Shown here piece by piece: positions 7,034 through 14,119 of a DNA stretch of 16,619 bases. Both the position numbers and the translations under genes were made by a program. The stretch lies in the NCBI GenBank assembly GCA_034111325.1, contig JAWUXM010000001.1, positions 1-16,619 of the forward strand, given 5' to 3'. The notes under the pieces are model-generated. The model was not told where the DNA came from. It saw nothing but the letters and a program-made list of their open reading frames with translations, and did not search any database. The DNA comes from JAWUXM01 sp034111325. GTDB taxonomy: Bacteria; Pseudomonadota; Alphaproteobacteria; Rickettsiales; JABIRX01. Position 1 is the stretch's first letter. Each line of letters begins with the position of its first letter.

Positions 7034-7078
7034 GTTATTAATTAACCTTATTATATCTTAATAAGAGTTATTAATTAA
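7034..7078 (-). promoter_or_regulatory. toxin-antitoxin operator/promoter with repeated sites
   Basis: A minus-strand -10 TATAAT (7050-7055) lies within a perfect inverted repeat CTTATTA (7047-7053) / TAATAAG (7059-7065) with a 5-nt centre. The dyad is flanked by two identical 12-mers GTTATTAATTAA at 7034-7045 and 7067-7078, 33 bp apart (about three helical turns). The upstream copy covers the -35 position (weak TTAATT, 17-bp spacer). This fits an autorepressor binding cooperatively over its own promoter. Start codon of the antitoxin at 7017. Confidence 0.6.
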
Positions 7079-7197
7079 GCTAATTACTTATTTATATTAT
7101 TACAATGAGTAAATTAGGAAGGAAAATGTAATAAATTTTGAGGGATTTTTGTTAAACCATGCGGTTTTTTGAGGAAGCGTATAGAATTAGACTTTTA

Positions 7198-7311
7198 AAA
7201 CCTGAGAGATTTTGTTAATGTCCTGTGGGAATGAGAGAACGTGTACATCTTAGTACACGAGCGAAATGAGCAAAGGTTATTAATAAAAAAGGGCGCAAAA
7301 AGACCAGATTT
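7198..7311. repeat. long-hairpin dispersed repeat, copy A (after rpoH)
   Basis: About 114 bp with ends AAACCTG (left) and CAGATTT (right) as imperfect inverted termini. The tip is CGTGTAC (7240-7246) / GTACACG (7253-7259) with a 6-nt loop. The right arm (7261-7311) shares long blocks with copy B at 9106-9230: CAAAG, TTATT and AATAAAAAA, GCGCAAAA and CAGATT in the same order and spacing. The right end overlaps the TAA stop of rpoH (7310-7312). It may act as a 3'-end structure for rpoH mRNA. The remaining part of the 292-bp gap between the antitoxin and rpoH (7079-7197) holds no gene; it contains a small AAACC/GGTTT hairpin at 7154-7167 and a partial copy of the repeat's left arm near 7138-7163. 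Confidence 0.6.
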
Positions 7312-8167
7312 AAGATGTCATGGCGGTGGTTAATTTCTCAATAACCCGCACCTCGATCTGCCGAATACGCTCACGTGATACTTTATATATGTCGGCTAAC
7401 TCTTCAAGAGTCATTGGGGAATCAGATAGTTTACGCTTATTGATAATATCACGCTCCCTTTCTGAAAAAGTTGCAAGAACTTCATGTAATTTTTTACTGC
7501 GCGCATTTAACTCTTGTTTTTCTGCAAGGATTTCTTCCTGATTACTTGAATCATCAGCAAGCATTTCAAGCATCTCTGTTGCGCCTTCATCCTGACCAAT
7601 AACATCATTAAGTGATTTATCAGAATTGCTCAGGCGTATATCCATCTCAACCACCTGTTTACTAGTTAAGCCAAGCTTTGCTGCAGCCTCTGCAATATTT
7701 GCATTACTTAGTGCTTGCCCTTCATAGTTTGCGAGCAAGTTTTTTACTTTTTTAAGGTTGAAGAATAATTTTTTACGAGCCGCTGAGGTGCCGATTTTGA
7801 CTAACGACCATGATTTAATTATATGATCTTGAATTGTCGCCTTAATCCATAGCATAGCATAAGTAGAAACTCTAAAGCCTTTTGTTGTATCAAACTTTTT
7901 TACGGCATGCATTAAACCAATATTCCCCTCGGATATAACATCCATCATCGGTAACCCATAACCTTTAAAACCCATAGCAATTTTAACCACTAAGCGCAAG
8001 TGACTGGTGACAAGTTTATGTGCTGCTTTCAAATCCCCCGTTTTATGAAAGTGCATAGCTAATTCACGCTCCTCTTCCTCTGTAAGCATAGGGAACGCCC
8101 TCACATGCCGTAGATAAGTAGATAATTCACTATTGGATTCAATAACCGGCAAATTAATGTATGACAT
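7310..8167 (-). CDS. rpoH: heat-shock sigma factor RpoH (sigma-32)
   Basis: 285 residues, the usual RpoH length. It directs RNA polymerase to heat-shock promoters. Region 1.2/2.1 begins with LSTYLRHVRAFPMLTEEEE (15-33). Region 2 contains HLRLVVKIAMGFKGYGLPMMDVISEGNIGLMHAVKKFD in pattern; the -10 recognition part is FRVSTYAMLWIKATIQ (98-113), with Leu106 where most sigma factors have Trp. SWSLVKIG (119-126) and the RpoH box RKKLFFNLKK (131-140) separate it from RpoD. Region 4.2 has TLEELADIYKVSRERIRQIEVRVIEKL (253-279). Its promoter lies 47-75 bp upstream and its stop codon touches repeat copy A. With ftsH in the window, both a heat-shock activator and a protease known to degrade it elsewhere are present. 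Confidence 0.95.
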   Translation of the reverse strand: MSYINLPVIESNSELSTYLRHVRAFPMLTEEEERELAMHFHKTGDLKAAHKLVTSHLRLVVKIAMGFKGYGLPMMDVISEGNIGLMHAVKKFDTTKGFRVSTYAMLWIKATIQDHIIKSWSLVKIGTSAARKKLFFNLKKVKNLLANYEGQALSNANIAEAAAKLGLTSKQVVEMDIRLSNSDKSLNDVIGQDEGATEMLEMLADDSSNQEEILAEKQELNARSKKLHEVLATFSERERDIINKRKLSDSPMTLEELADIYKVSRERIRQIEVRVIEKLTTAMTS

Positions 8168-8197
8168 TGCAATATCAATTAGTTATCAGTAATTTTG

Positions 8198-8241
8198 GTA
8201 TGATTCTTGGCGTATTATACAGATAGTTCGAGTTATGTCAA
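8198..8241 (-). promoter_or_regulatory. consensus sigma-70 promoter of rpoH with overlapping dyad
   Basis: Reading the minus strand, TTGACA (8236-8241) and TATAAT (8214-8219) are both perfect, with a 16-bp spacer; transcription should begin near 8207, leaving a leader of about 40 nt. The -35 starts directly after the thiG stop codon (8243-8245). The -10 and start region form a dyad, GTATGAT (8198-8204) / ATTATAC (8214-8220), close to the one upstream of ftsH, suggesting a shared regulator. Confidence 0.75.
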
Positions 8242-8242
8242 A

Positions 8243-9055
8243 TTAAGATGCAGCAGGAATTTTATTAGCACATGCGACAACTCCTTCATTTGGCGATGAG
8301 TTGCTTGCATAACCTCGTCTTTGCATACGCCCAGCGAGATAAGCCATACGGCCAGATTGCACAGCTAATTGCATAGCTTTAGCCATAAGGATTGGATCTT
8401 TCGCTTCGGCAATAGCAGTATTCATCAATACACCGTCACAACCTAATTCCATTGCAACAGCAGCATCTGACGCTGTCCCTACACCTGCATCAACTAAAAC
8501 CGGTACTTTAGCATTTTCAACAATAATACGAATGTTTAGTGGGTTTTGAATACCTAAACCAGAACCAATTGGCGCAGCCAAAGGCATAATAGCACAGCAA
8601 CCAAGATCTTCCAACTTACGTGCAAAAAGTGGATCATCCGTAGTATAGACCATAACCTCGAAACCCTCTTTGAGTAAAGTCTCCGCGGCAGCTAATGTTT
8701 CGACCATATCTGGATATAGTGTTTTCTGATCACCAATAACCTCTAACTTTACTAAATTCCAACCACCAACTTCACGTGCTAAACGCAATGTCCGCACTGC
8801 TTCATCCGCTGTGTAACAACCTGCAGTATTTGGTAAATAAGTGTATTTTTTAGGATCAATATAATCTTGTAGCCTCTCTTGACCATTGCTATTCACATTT
8901 ACACGGCGCAACGCCACAGTAACAATTTCTGCACCGCTTGCTTCTATTGCTAATTTTGTCTCTGCAAAATCTTTGTATTTCCCTGTCCCGACGATGAGGC
9001 GAGATGTAAATTGCTTTCCTGCTACTGTAAAACTATCTTTTTTCATCTCTTTCAT
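8243..9055 (-). CDS. thiG: thiazole synthase ThiG
   Basis: 270 residues, full length. ThiG builds the thiazole phosphate of thiamine from deoxyxylulose 5-phosphate, dehydroglycine or iminoglycine, and sulfur carried on ThiS thiocarboxylate. Landmarks: SRLIVGTGKY (18-27), VTVALRRVN (45-53), LPNTAGCYTADEAVRTLRLARE (74-95, only its pattern cited), Schiff-base Lys103 in LVKLEVIGD, PLAAPIGSGLGIQNP (158-172) and VLVDAGVGTASDAA (186-199), which binds phosphate. Two Met codons (1 and 4) are possible; Met1 has an AGG eight bases upstream. thiS lies upstream on the same strand, but 178 bp away because repeat copy B sits between them. thiE, thiO/thiH and thiF are not in the window. Confidence 0.96.
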   Translation of the reverse strand: MKEMKKDSFTVAGKQFTSRLIVGTGKYKDFAETKLAIEASGAEIVTVALRRVNVNSNGQERLQDYIDPKKYTYLPNTAGCYTADEAVRTLRLAREVGGWNLVKLEVIGDQKTLYPDMVETLAAAETLLKEGFEVMVYTTDDPLFARKLEDLGCCAIMPLAAPIGSGLGIQNPLNIRIIVENAKVPVLVDAGVGTASDAAVAMELGCDGVLMNTAIAEAKDPILMAKAMQLAVQSGRMAYLAGRMQRRGYASNSSPNEGVVACANKIPAAS

Positions 9056-9105
9056 AAAATTTACCTATTTACTAACTATTAAAACCGCTAAACAAAATGC
9101 CTTGG

Positions 9106-9230
9106 TAATCTGAAATTTTTGTGATGATTTTTAGTAAATGTTCTTTGAAAAGGAGCGACGTGTAGTTCACATACACGAGCCGAACTGCGCAAAGATTATT
9201 TACTAAAAAACGCGCAAAAGGGTCAGATTA
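9106..9230. repeat. long-hairpin dispersed repeat, copy B (between thiS and thiG)
   Basis: 125 bp bounded by perfect inverted termini TAATCTGA (9106-9113) / TCAGATTA (9223-9230). Inside, TTTTTAGTAAAT (9128-9139) pairs with ATTTACTAAAAA (9198-9209), TCTTTG (9142-9147) pairs with CAAAGA (9190-9195), and the tip is CGTGTA (9159-9164) / TACACG (9172-9177) with a 7-nt loop. The whole can fold as one long imperfect hairpin. Same family as copy A. Its right end lies 3 bp from the thiS stop codon. Non-autonomous MITE-like or REP-like elements have this architecture; no coding capacity and no clear target-site duplication were seen. Confidence 0.65.
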
Positions 9231-9233
9231 TAC

Positions 9234-9434
9234 CTAGCCTCCGCCGACAAACTCTACAACCTCTATGTTATCACCTTCCTGCAATACCACATTATCATAG
9301 TCTGACCTTGATACAATTGTTAAATTATGTTCTATGGCGATTGCATCAATGTCGAGATTTAGCTTCTTAACTAATTGACTAATATTGAGGTTATTATCAA
9401 TTTCAGTTTTTGCGCCGTTAAAATTAATCTGCAT
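9234..9434 (-). CDS. thiS: thiamine biosynthesis sulfur-carrier protein ThiS
   Basis: 66 residues, typical ubiquitin-fold size. The opening MQINFNGAKTEI and the middle LVKKLNLDIDAIAIEHN fit ThiS, and the C-terminus EVVEFVGGG supplies the Gly-Gly tail that ThiF adenylates and that carries the thiocarboxylate sulfur for ThiG. It ends 3 bp before repeat copy B, with thiG beyond it. It diverges from the uracil-DNA glycosylase gene across 74 bp. No TPP riboswitch can be recognised in that short leader. Confidence 0.92.
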   Translation of the reverse strand: MQINFNGAKTEIDNNLNISQLVKKLNLDIDAIAIEHNLTIVSRSDYDNVVLQEGDNIEVVEFVGGG

Positions 9435-9508
9435 GTTTATATTATTTTACTTTACCATCCGTAATTTCTACATATGTTTAGTATTCGCTAATAAAACTAT
9501 CAAGCAAA

Positions 9509-10294
9509 ATGACAAGAAGAGAGCTAATTGACACATTAAAACTACATTTAGAATCTGGTATTGATGAAATCATTGAAGAAACAGCTGTAAATCTAACATT
9601 ACAAAAAACACCAAAAGCTACAATCACAGCCCAGCCGGCAAATCAATCTACTCCGAAGCCTGTAGTGGCGCTAAATGATGCTGTAAAGCAAGCGCGTGCA
9701 TTAGCAGATAAAGCTACAACATTAGCCGAATTAAAAGAAGCAGTGACGAATTTTGATGGCTGCTCCTTAAAACATACAGCGATGAATACTGTCTTTTCTG
9801 ATGGCAACCCAAATGCAAAAGTTATTGCTATTGGCGAAGCCCCAGGAGCAAATGAGGACGAAAAAGGCATTCCATTTTGCGGTATAAGTGGCAAATTGCT
9901 TGATAATATTTTCTATTCTATTGGTTTAAAACGTAGTGATAATCTTTATATCACTAACACTATTTTCTGGCGCCCACCGGGGAATCGCCGCCCTACTCCA
10001 ACTGAGTTAGCAATCTGCCTTCCCTTTGTTGAAAAACATATCGCACTTCTAAACCCTTCTGTATTAATCATGGTAGGTAGCACTGCTCTACAAGCTTTAG
10101 TCCCTGATGAGACACGCACAATAACACAAGCACGCGGTGATTTCCTAAGTTATAAAAATCAATATATGGAAAAAGAAATTCATATATATGCGATTTTTCA
10201 CCCATCATATTTACTACGCCAACCCATTAAAAAGAAGGATATGTGGGGCGATATGTTGAAAGTTCAGGAATTCTTAGGAAATGTTTCGAATTAA
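9509..10294 (+). CDS. family 4 (type 4) uracil-DNA glycosylase
   Basis: 261 residues; removes uracil from DNA in base-excision repair. The N-terminal 80 residues are a variable, low-complexity (Ala/Thr/Pro-rich) extension common in alphaproteobacterial members. The catalytic domain shows VFSDGNPNAKVIAIGEAPGANEDE in pattern (motif A GEAPGxxED, 109-117), IPFCGISGKLLDNI (121-134), YITNTIFWRPPGNRRPTP (147-164) and the second motif HPSYLLRQP (231-239). Family 4 enzymes usually hold a 4Fe-4S cluster on four Cys; here only Cys85, Cys124 and Cys170 are present, and the usual CxxC is reduced to one Cys (GCSLKHT). It converges with the next gene, stop to stop, 4 bp apart. Confidence 0.9.
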   Translation: MTRRELIDTLKLHLESGIDEIIEETAVNLTLQKTPKATITAQPANQSTPKPVVALNDAVKQARALADKATTLAELKEAVTNFDGCSLKHTAMNTVFSDGNPNAKVIAIGEAPGANEDEKGIPFCGISGKLLDNIFYSIGLKRSDNLYITNTIFWRPPGNRRPTPTELAICLPFVEKHIALLNPSVLIMVGSTALQALVPDETRTITQARGDFLSYKNQYMEKEIHIYAIFHPSYLLRQPIKKKDMWGDMLKVQEFLGNVSN

Positions 10295-10298
10295 TCTT

Positions 10299-11255
10299 TT
10301 AGCGTATACTGGAGAATAGCATCTTCAACATCAAAAGCAGCGGCGCCTTGTTGTAAAGTGGCGTATCAAAAATTCGAAATTTATTCTTTCTAATATTCTG
10401 CAGTCGATAATCAGCAGCAATTTTTTGTAATTTGAGCAATTTCACTTCCTCTAACGACTTGCCATTACCTATCACTCTAAGGTTTTTCTGCGCATATTGG
10501 TATAATAGTTTTACTACTTCCTCAGATTTCTCTACGGAATTTGCACTTTGCAACTTACCAATTAACTCCTCAGGAACAAAAGGATGCTGATTAAAATTAC
10601 GATGTTTAAGTGACTCGATAATATTCAGTGCTTTAAGTGCATAGCTTAAGTGTTTTATTTCACGCTCCAAATAATGTGTCATCTCAACATCCATCACCAA
10701 CAATGCTAAGCGGATTATATTGCCAGAAGTTTTCTCAATATAAGATTCCAATTCAGCAAAAGTTTTAAAATGCTTCTCTTCCAAATCATGTTGACGATAT
10801 TTAATAATTTCCGAGAAATATTTCTTCGGTAATCTATGGCGGCGGATTGTTTCTGCTAGAGCCTTCAACACAGGCTGATTCTTAACCTTACCGCTTTTAT
10901 AGATATCATTAATCATCTCCTTCCACCAATAAAGGCGAATCTTACCGACAGCATCATCCGATGCAATCAACGGAATACGTGATAATTCAATATGAAAAGT
11001 ATAAAGTGCATACAGTGCTTCGTGAAACTCATGACGTGTAAGCAAAATTGAGATATAGGTTGGATGATCAGCATGTTTTAATTGCTGTGCTGCATATTGA
11101 AAATGATGGTTTTTCTCATTAATAATTGCCTTATAGGCAACTTTTTTCATCGCCGGTGTTAGCTTAAAGTCAATATCATCATCAACTTTTTTAATAAATT
11201 TACGGAGCTTATTATAATATATTTTGACGTTCTCGCGGTTAAATTTCTCCTTCAT
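10299..11255 (-). CDS. squalene/phytoene synthase-fold protein, NDUFAF6-like
   Basis: 318 residues. The part from about 55 onward follows the squalene/phytoene synthase fold: RHEFHEALYALYTFHIELSRI in pattern (74-94), then VGKIRLYWWKEMINDIY (103-119), then YIEKTSGNIIRLALLV (about 167-182). These match the NDUFAF6 (Sicily) branch, which in mitochondria helps complex I assembly. The Asp-rich substrate motifs of true prenyl synthases are missing (the first region reads FHIELSRIP), so prenyl-transfer activity is doubtful. The first 50 residues are a Lys-rich extension. A good Shine-Dalgarno AGGAGA lies 6 nt before the ATG, and hda ends 9 bp upstream, so the two are likely one transcript. Confidence 0.75.
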   Translation of the reverse strand: MKEKFNRENVKIYYNKLRKFIKKVDDDIDFKLTPAMKKVAYKAIINEKNHHFQYAAQQLKHADHPTYISILLTRHEFHEALYALYTFHIELSRIPLIASDDAVGKIRLYWWKEMINDIYKSGKVKNQPVLKALAETIRRHRLPKKYFSEIIKYRQHDLEEKHFKTFAELESYIEKTSGNIIRLALLVMDVEMTHYLEREIKHLSYALKALNIIESLKHRNFNQHPFVPEELIGKLQSANSVEKSEEVVKLLYQYAQKNLRVIGNGKSLEEVKLLKLQKIAADYRLQNIRKNKFRIFDTPLYNKAPLLLMLKMLFSSIR

Positions 11256-11264
11256 TTTGATCTC

Positions 11265-11945
11265 CTAATGTATAATCTTTTTAATAAATGGCACAGTAAT
11301 ATTACGCTTTTCTTGTAATGATCGACTATCAATTTCAGCGGTAATATTTTTTATAGCACTGAATGAACGATCTATTCTTTTAAGGATATAGTCAATGACC
11401 TCTTTATTTGCTCGTAATTGATAATCCGCAAATTGTTTGAATAGCATAATCCGCAAAGCCTCTTCATCCGGCTCTTCTAACGACAAAACAGGAATTGACG
11501 AAAGGCGCGATCGCAAATCTTCCAACGTAATATTTAAATTAGCGATAGGCACGCTAGAGCTAAATAATATGTGTTTATTACCAGCCTCTTTGCACATATT
11601 AAAGAAATTAAATAATGTTTCTTGCAATGCCTCATTGGGCTGTGGCAACATAAGATAACGCTCTAAATCCTCAATGACAAATGCATCATATTCCATAACC
11701 ACATTGTTTTTTATCTGGGTGGCAAGGTTATCTAATGTTAAGAAAACTGCTTTAGATTTTGCTACCCATAAATGTGCGATATATGTTTTACCACCACCAC
11801 TCTCACCAGATATCAAAACATTCTTCGATGACCAGTTTGGCCATTGATTAATATAATTATATGCCTTCTGATTATAGCTCGAGATTATGAAGTTTTCCAA
11901 GTCATAAACTGGCTTCTTATTGAATTGAAAGATAGATTGTAACAT
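11265..11945 (-). CDS. hda: DnaA-related regulator Hda/HdaA
   Basis: 226 residues, the size of the short DnaA paralogue. With the DNA-loaded sliding clamp it stimulates ATP hydrolysis by DnaA and so prevents re-initiation. Motifs: Walker A GESGGGKT (47-54), Walker B FVIEDLE (89-95), an arginine-containing DLRSRL box (143-148) and a sensor-2-type RSF (193-195). It has no C-terminal DNA-binding domain, which rules out DnaA itself. The N-terminus MLQSIFQFNKKP carries a loose version of the clamp-binding motif (QFN in place of Q-x-L-P-L types). The purM gene that often precedes hda is absent. There is no clear Shine-Dalgarno. Confidence 0.85.
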   Translation of the reverse strand: MLQSIFQFNKKPVYDLENFIISSYNQKAYNYINQWPNWSSKNVLISGESGGGKTYIAHLWVAKSKAVFLTLDNLATQIKNNVVMEYDAFVIEDLERYLMLPQPNEALQETLFNFFNMCKEAGNKHILFSSSVPIANLNITLEDLRSRLSSIPVLSLEEPDEEALRIMLFKQFADYQLRANKEVIDYILKRIDRSFSAIKNITAEIDSRSLQEKRNITVPFIKKIIH

Positions 11946-12061
11946 CTTTGTAAAACTAAATTTGTTGATTTTGTCCTGAAACTCTATATCAATACCATGG
12001 TTAAAATCTCACGGTGAAAATTGAACCCTCAGCATTAGATGCTACATATATAATTTGTAAA

Positions 12062-13342
12062 ATGCAAAAAATGCTAAAAAGCCTTTTAAGTAACAGAAAG
12101 CGTCTAGGCTTTTATACAACCTTAGTACTAATAATCGCCACTATTACGTTTATTTCCCTTAAAGCTCCTCCTCAACCAGCACAGCAAAATATTGCAACTC
12201 CCCCAGCAAACACTCCACAAATAGTCAAGCCTCAACAAACCACACAAAAAACATTCTCTGCAATTATTAAAGCCGGCGATAGTTTAAGCACAATCTTGAC
12301 GAATTCTGATATTAGTGGTGTAGATTCTTATGATGCTATGCAAGCTTTGCGTAAGATATTCAGACCATCACAAATTCAAAAAAAGGATCTTGTCAATTTA
12401 TATTACACGGTTAGTAACGATACTAATAAAGTAAAATTAGACCGCTTAGCAATTAAATCACCAACAACACGAATAGAATATAATGTTACCCGCAATAGCA
12501 AGGGTATTTTTTATGCTAAAGCTGCACTCCCTGAGTTATTTACAAAATTAAAACATGTTGAAGGCACAATCACAAGAAGCCTCTTTGAAGACGCTGTTGC
12601 AGTTGGTACGCCTGCCTCAATCATAATGGAATTTATTCAAGTATATAGTTTCGATATTGATTTCCAGCGTGACATTCAAAAAAATACTAAATTCAAAATT
12701 CTTTATGAAAGCTATTATGATAAGGATGACGAATTTGTCTCAAATGGTGAAATTGTCTATGCTAGTATAAGAGTGAATAATCGTGAATTTGATATTTATC
12801 GTTATACTAATGCAAAAGGCGAAACCTTATTTTTTGATAAACAAGGCTATAGCACCAAGAAATCCTTACTCAAAACTCCAGTTAAAGGCGCGCGTATAAC
12901 ATCTGGCTTTGGCTATCGTCACCACCCTATTCTTGGCTATTCTAAATTACATAAAGGAATAGATTTTGCAGCGCCACGTGGCACACCTATCTTCGCCGCG
13001 GGAAATGGTATCGTTAGGGAGCGCAGATGGAATGGTGCTTATGGCCGCTTCATTTTAATTAGACACAATAACACTTATTCAACAAGCTATGCACATATGA
13101 GCCGCTTCTCCAATAACTTCAAGCGTGGTTCCAAAGTTAAACAAGGACAGATTATTGGCTATGTTGGCACAACAGGACGTTCAACTGGCCCGCACTTACA
13201 TTATGAAGTAAGGAAATTCGGCAAGCAAATGAACCCACAAAAACTAAAATTCAAATCGCAAATCAGGCTAGATAATAAAGAGATGAAAAGCTTCTCCAAA
13301 CATAGCGGGAAGATTGATTTCATTATCAATAATGCGTTCTAG
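12062..13342 (+). CDS. M23 (LytM-type) peptidoglycan DD-endopeptidase, MepM-like
   Basis: 426 residues from the ATG at 12062; the frame is open to a GTG at 12014 (442 residues). I prefer the ATG because it puts a short positive stretch directly before the single membrane anchor (residues 32-49 in GTG numbering). Next come a Pro/Gln-rich linker (51-78), an OapA/LysM-like region with SAIIKAGDSLSTIL (82-95), and a long middle domain. The M23 domain is at about 290-410: zinc ligands His313 and Asp317 in HKGIDFAA and His396 in HLHYE, with catalytic His361 and His394 in YAHM and GPHLH. All catalytic residues are present, so it should cleave cross-links during envelope growth, unlike EnvC/NlpD activators. 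It is monocistronic, divergent from hda. Confidence 0.9.
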   Translation: MQKMLKSLLSNRKRLGFYTTLVLIIATITFISLKAPPQPAQQNIATPPANTPQIVKPQQTTQKTFSAIIKAGDSLSTILTNSDISGVDSYDAMQALRKIFRPSQIQKKDLVNLYYTVSNDTNKVKLDRLAIKSPTTRIEYNVTRNSKGIFYAKAALPELFTKLKHVEGTITRSLFEDAVAVGTPASIIMEFIQVYSFDIDFQRDIQKNTKFKILYESYYDKDDEFVSNGEIVYASIRVNNREFDIYRYTNAKGETLFFDKQGYSTKKSLLKTPVKGARITSGFGYRHHPILGYSKLHKGIDFAAPRGTPIFAAGNGIVRERRWNGAYGRFILIRHNNTYSTSYAHMSRFSNNFKRGSKVKQGQIIGYVGTTGRSTGPHLHYEVRKFGKQMNPQKLKFKSQIRLDNKEMKSFSKHSGKIDFIINNAF

Positions 13343-13395
13343 AAGGTATCGCAAATATAACCAAAAATTCTTAAATCTTTTTTCTTTTGCATAAC

Positions 13396-14118
13396 TCAAT
13401 CATAACCAACCGAAAACAGTAAATTACACCCTTCCTCCTCATTCGTCAATACATAGGCTGTAGTGCTTCCACATGTTGCAGTAGTGACATCACCACCAAC
13501 ACGAAATCTTATTGTGCCCGTTAATGGCAAACCATCATCTAGCTTGCTATCGATGTGTAGATGCTCAACTGGCTTTAAACCTGCGCCATCACGATTAGAG
13601 GCAGAGCCTATTTGCATGCAATTTACCCCCATATCCTCAAACCCTGCAGTCATAGTTGCACAGTAAATCATGGGATGGTATATCGCATTTCTAAAACTTG
13701 AACGAAAATACTCGCTAGTGCCATTTGTTGTATTAGGCCAAAGACCAGACTGTGCCAAATGTTGACTCGCTCTGTATGATTCTGCTGACCATTCAACTTT
13801 ACCATCGCCATCACCATTACAACCCGCAGCATCACCATTAACATCAACATTGGTACAGCTATTAGCACTACCAAAAACTGTGTACGCATTATCTACATCA
13901 CCAGGATATTGTTTATAAATTAGCAAAAATTGATTAACAGCTCCGCGCATTTCTTGCACTTCTTTAACCAACCCCACTAATTGCATATGACGAAATAAAC
14001 CGCTGCCGACGGAGATAGAGGCAATTATCGCCGCTATGATAACTAACACTATCGATAATTCGGCTAGTGAAAGCGCTTGTTTCATGTTGTTGTTATTTAC
14101 ACTCCGTTGCTTTTGCAT
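13396..14118 (-). CDS. type IV pilin-like/pseudopilin protein (second of tandem pair)
   Basis: 240 residues from the ATG at 14118, 1 nt after the upstream gene's stop; an ATG at 14085 is an alternative and places the prepilin leader at the very start (MKQALSLAELSIV). The hydrophobic helix ELSIVLVIIAAIIASIS with Glu at position 5 after the presumed cleavage site is the type IV prepilin signature; the residue before cleavage is Ala instead of Gly. The body repeats that of the upstream paralogue: YPGDVDNAYTVFGSANSC, AAGCNGDGDGKVEW, AIYHP, DSKLDDGLPL and GCNLLFSVG, with the same six Cys. Function is unknown; a minor pilin, type II secretion pseudopilin or surface fibre subunit are options. No pilus assembly genes are in the window. 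Confidence 0.8.
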   Translation of the reverse strand: MQKQRSVNNNNMKQALSLAELSIVLVIIAAIIASISVGSGLFRHMQLVGLVKEVQEMRGAVNQFLLIYKQYPGDVDNAYTVFGSANSCTNVDVNGDAAGCNGDGDGKVEWSAESYRASQHLAQSGLWPNTTNGTSEYFRSSFRNAIYHPMIYCATMTAGFEDMGVNCMQIGSASNRDGAGLKPVEHLHIDSKLDDGLPLTGTIRFRVGGDVTTATCGSTTAYVLTNEEEGCNLLFSVGYD

Positions 14119-14119
14119 A

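Noticed and set aside
7154..7170. AAACC/GGTTT hairpin followed by T-run on the + strand, like a terminator
   Set aside because: The stem is only 5 bp and no + strand gene leads into it; it may be part of a decayed repeat copy.
7202..7207. CTGAGA, reminiscent of a TPP riboswitch core
   Set aside because: It lies on the + strand with no thiamine gene downstream in that direction and no second conserved box; it belongs to the hairpin repeat.
9435..9508. TPP riboswitch or other leader RNA before thiS
   Set aside because: Only 74 bp shared with a divergent gene; no conserved thi-box sequence is visible.
12014..12061. GTG start adding 16 residues to the M23 endopeptidase
   Set aside because: The extra residues lack family character and there is no ribosome-binding site; the ATG at 12062 gives a normal membrane-anchor topology. 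It cannot be excluded.
13463..13889. Open frames in other frames of the second pilin-like gene
   Set aside because: One is a Met/Val-rich out-of-frame reading on the same strand and the other is antisense; both are shadows of a gene with clear paralogy.
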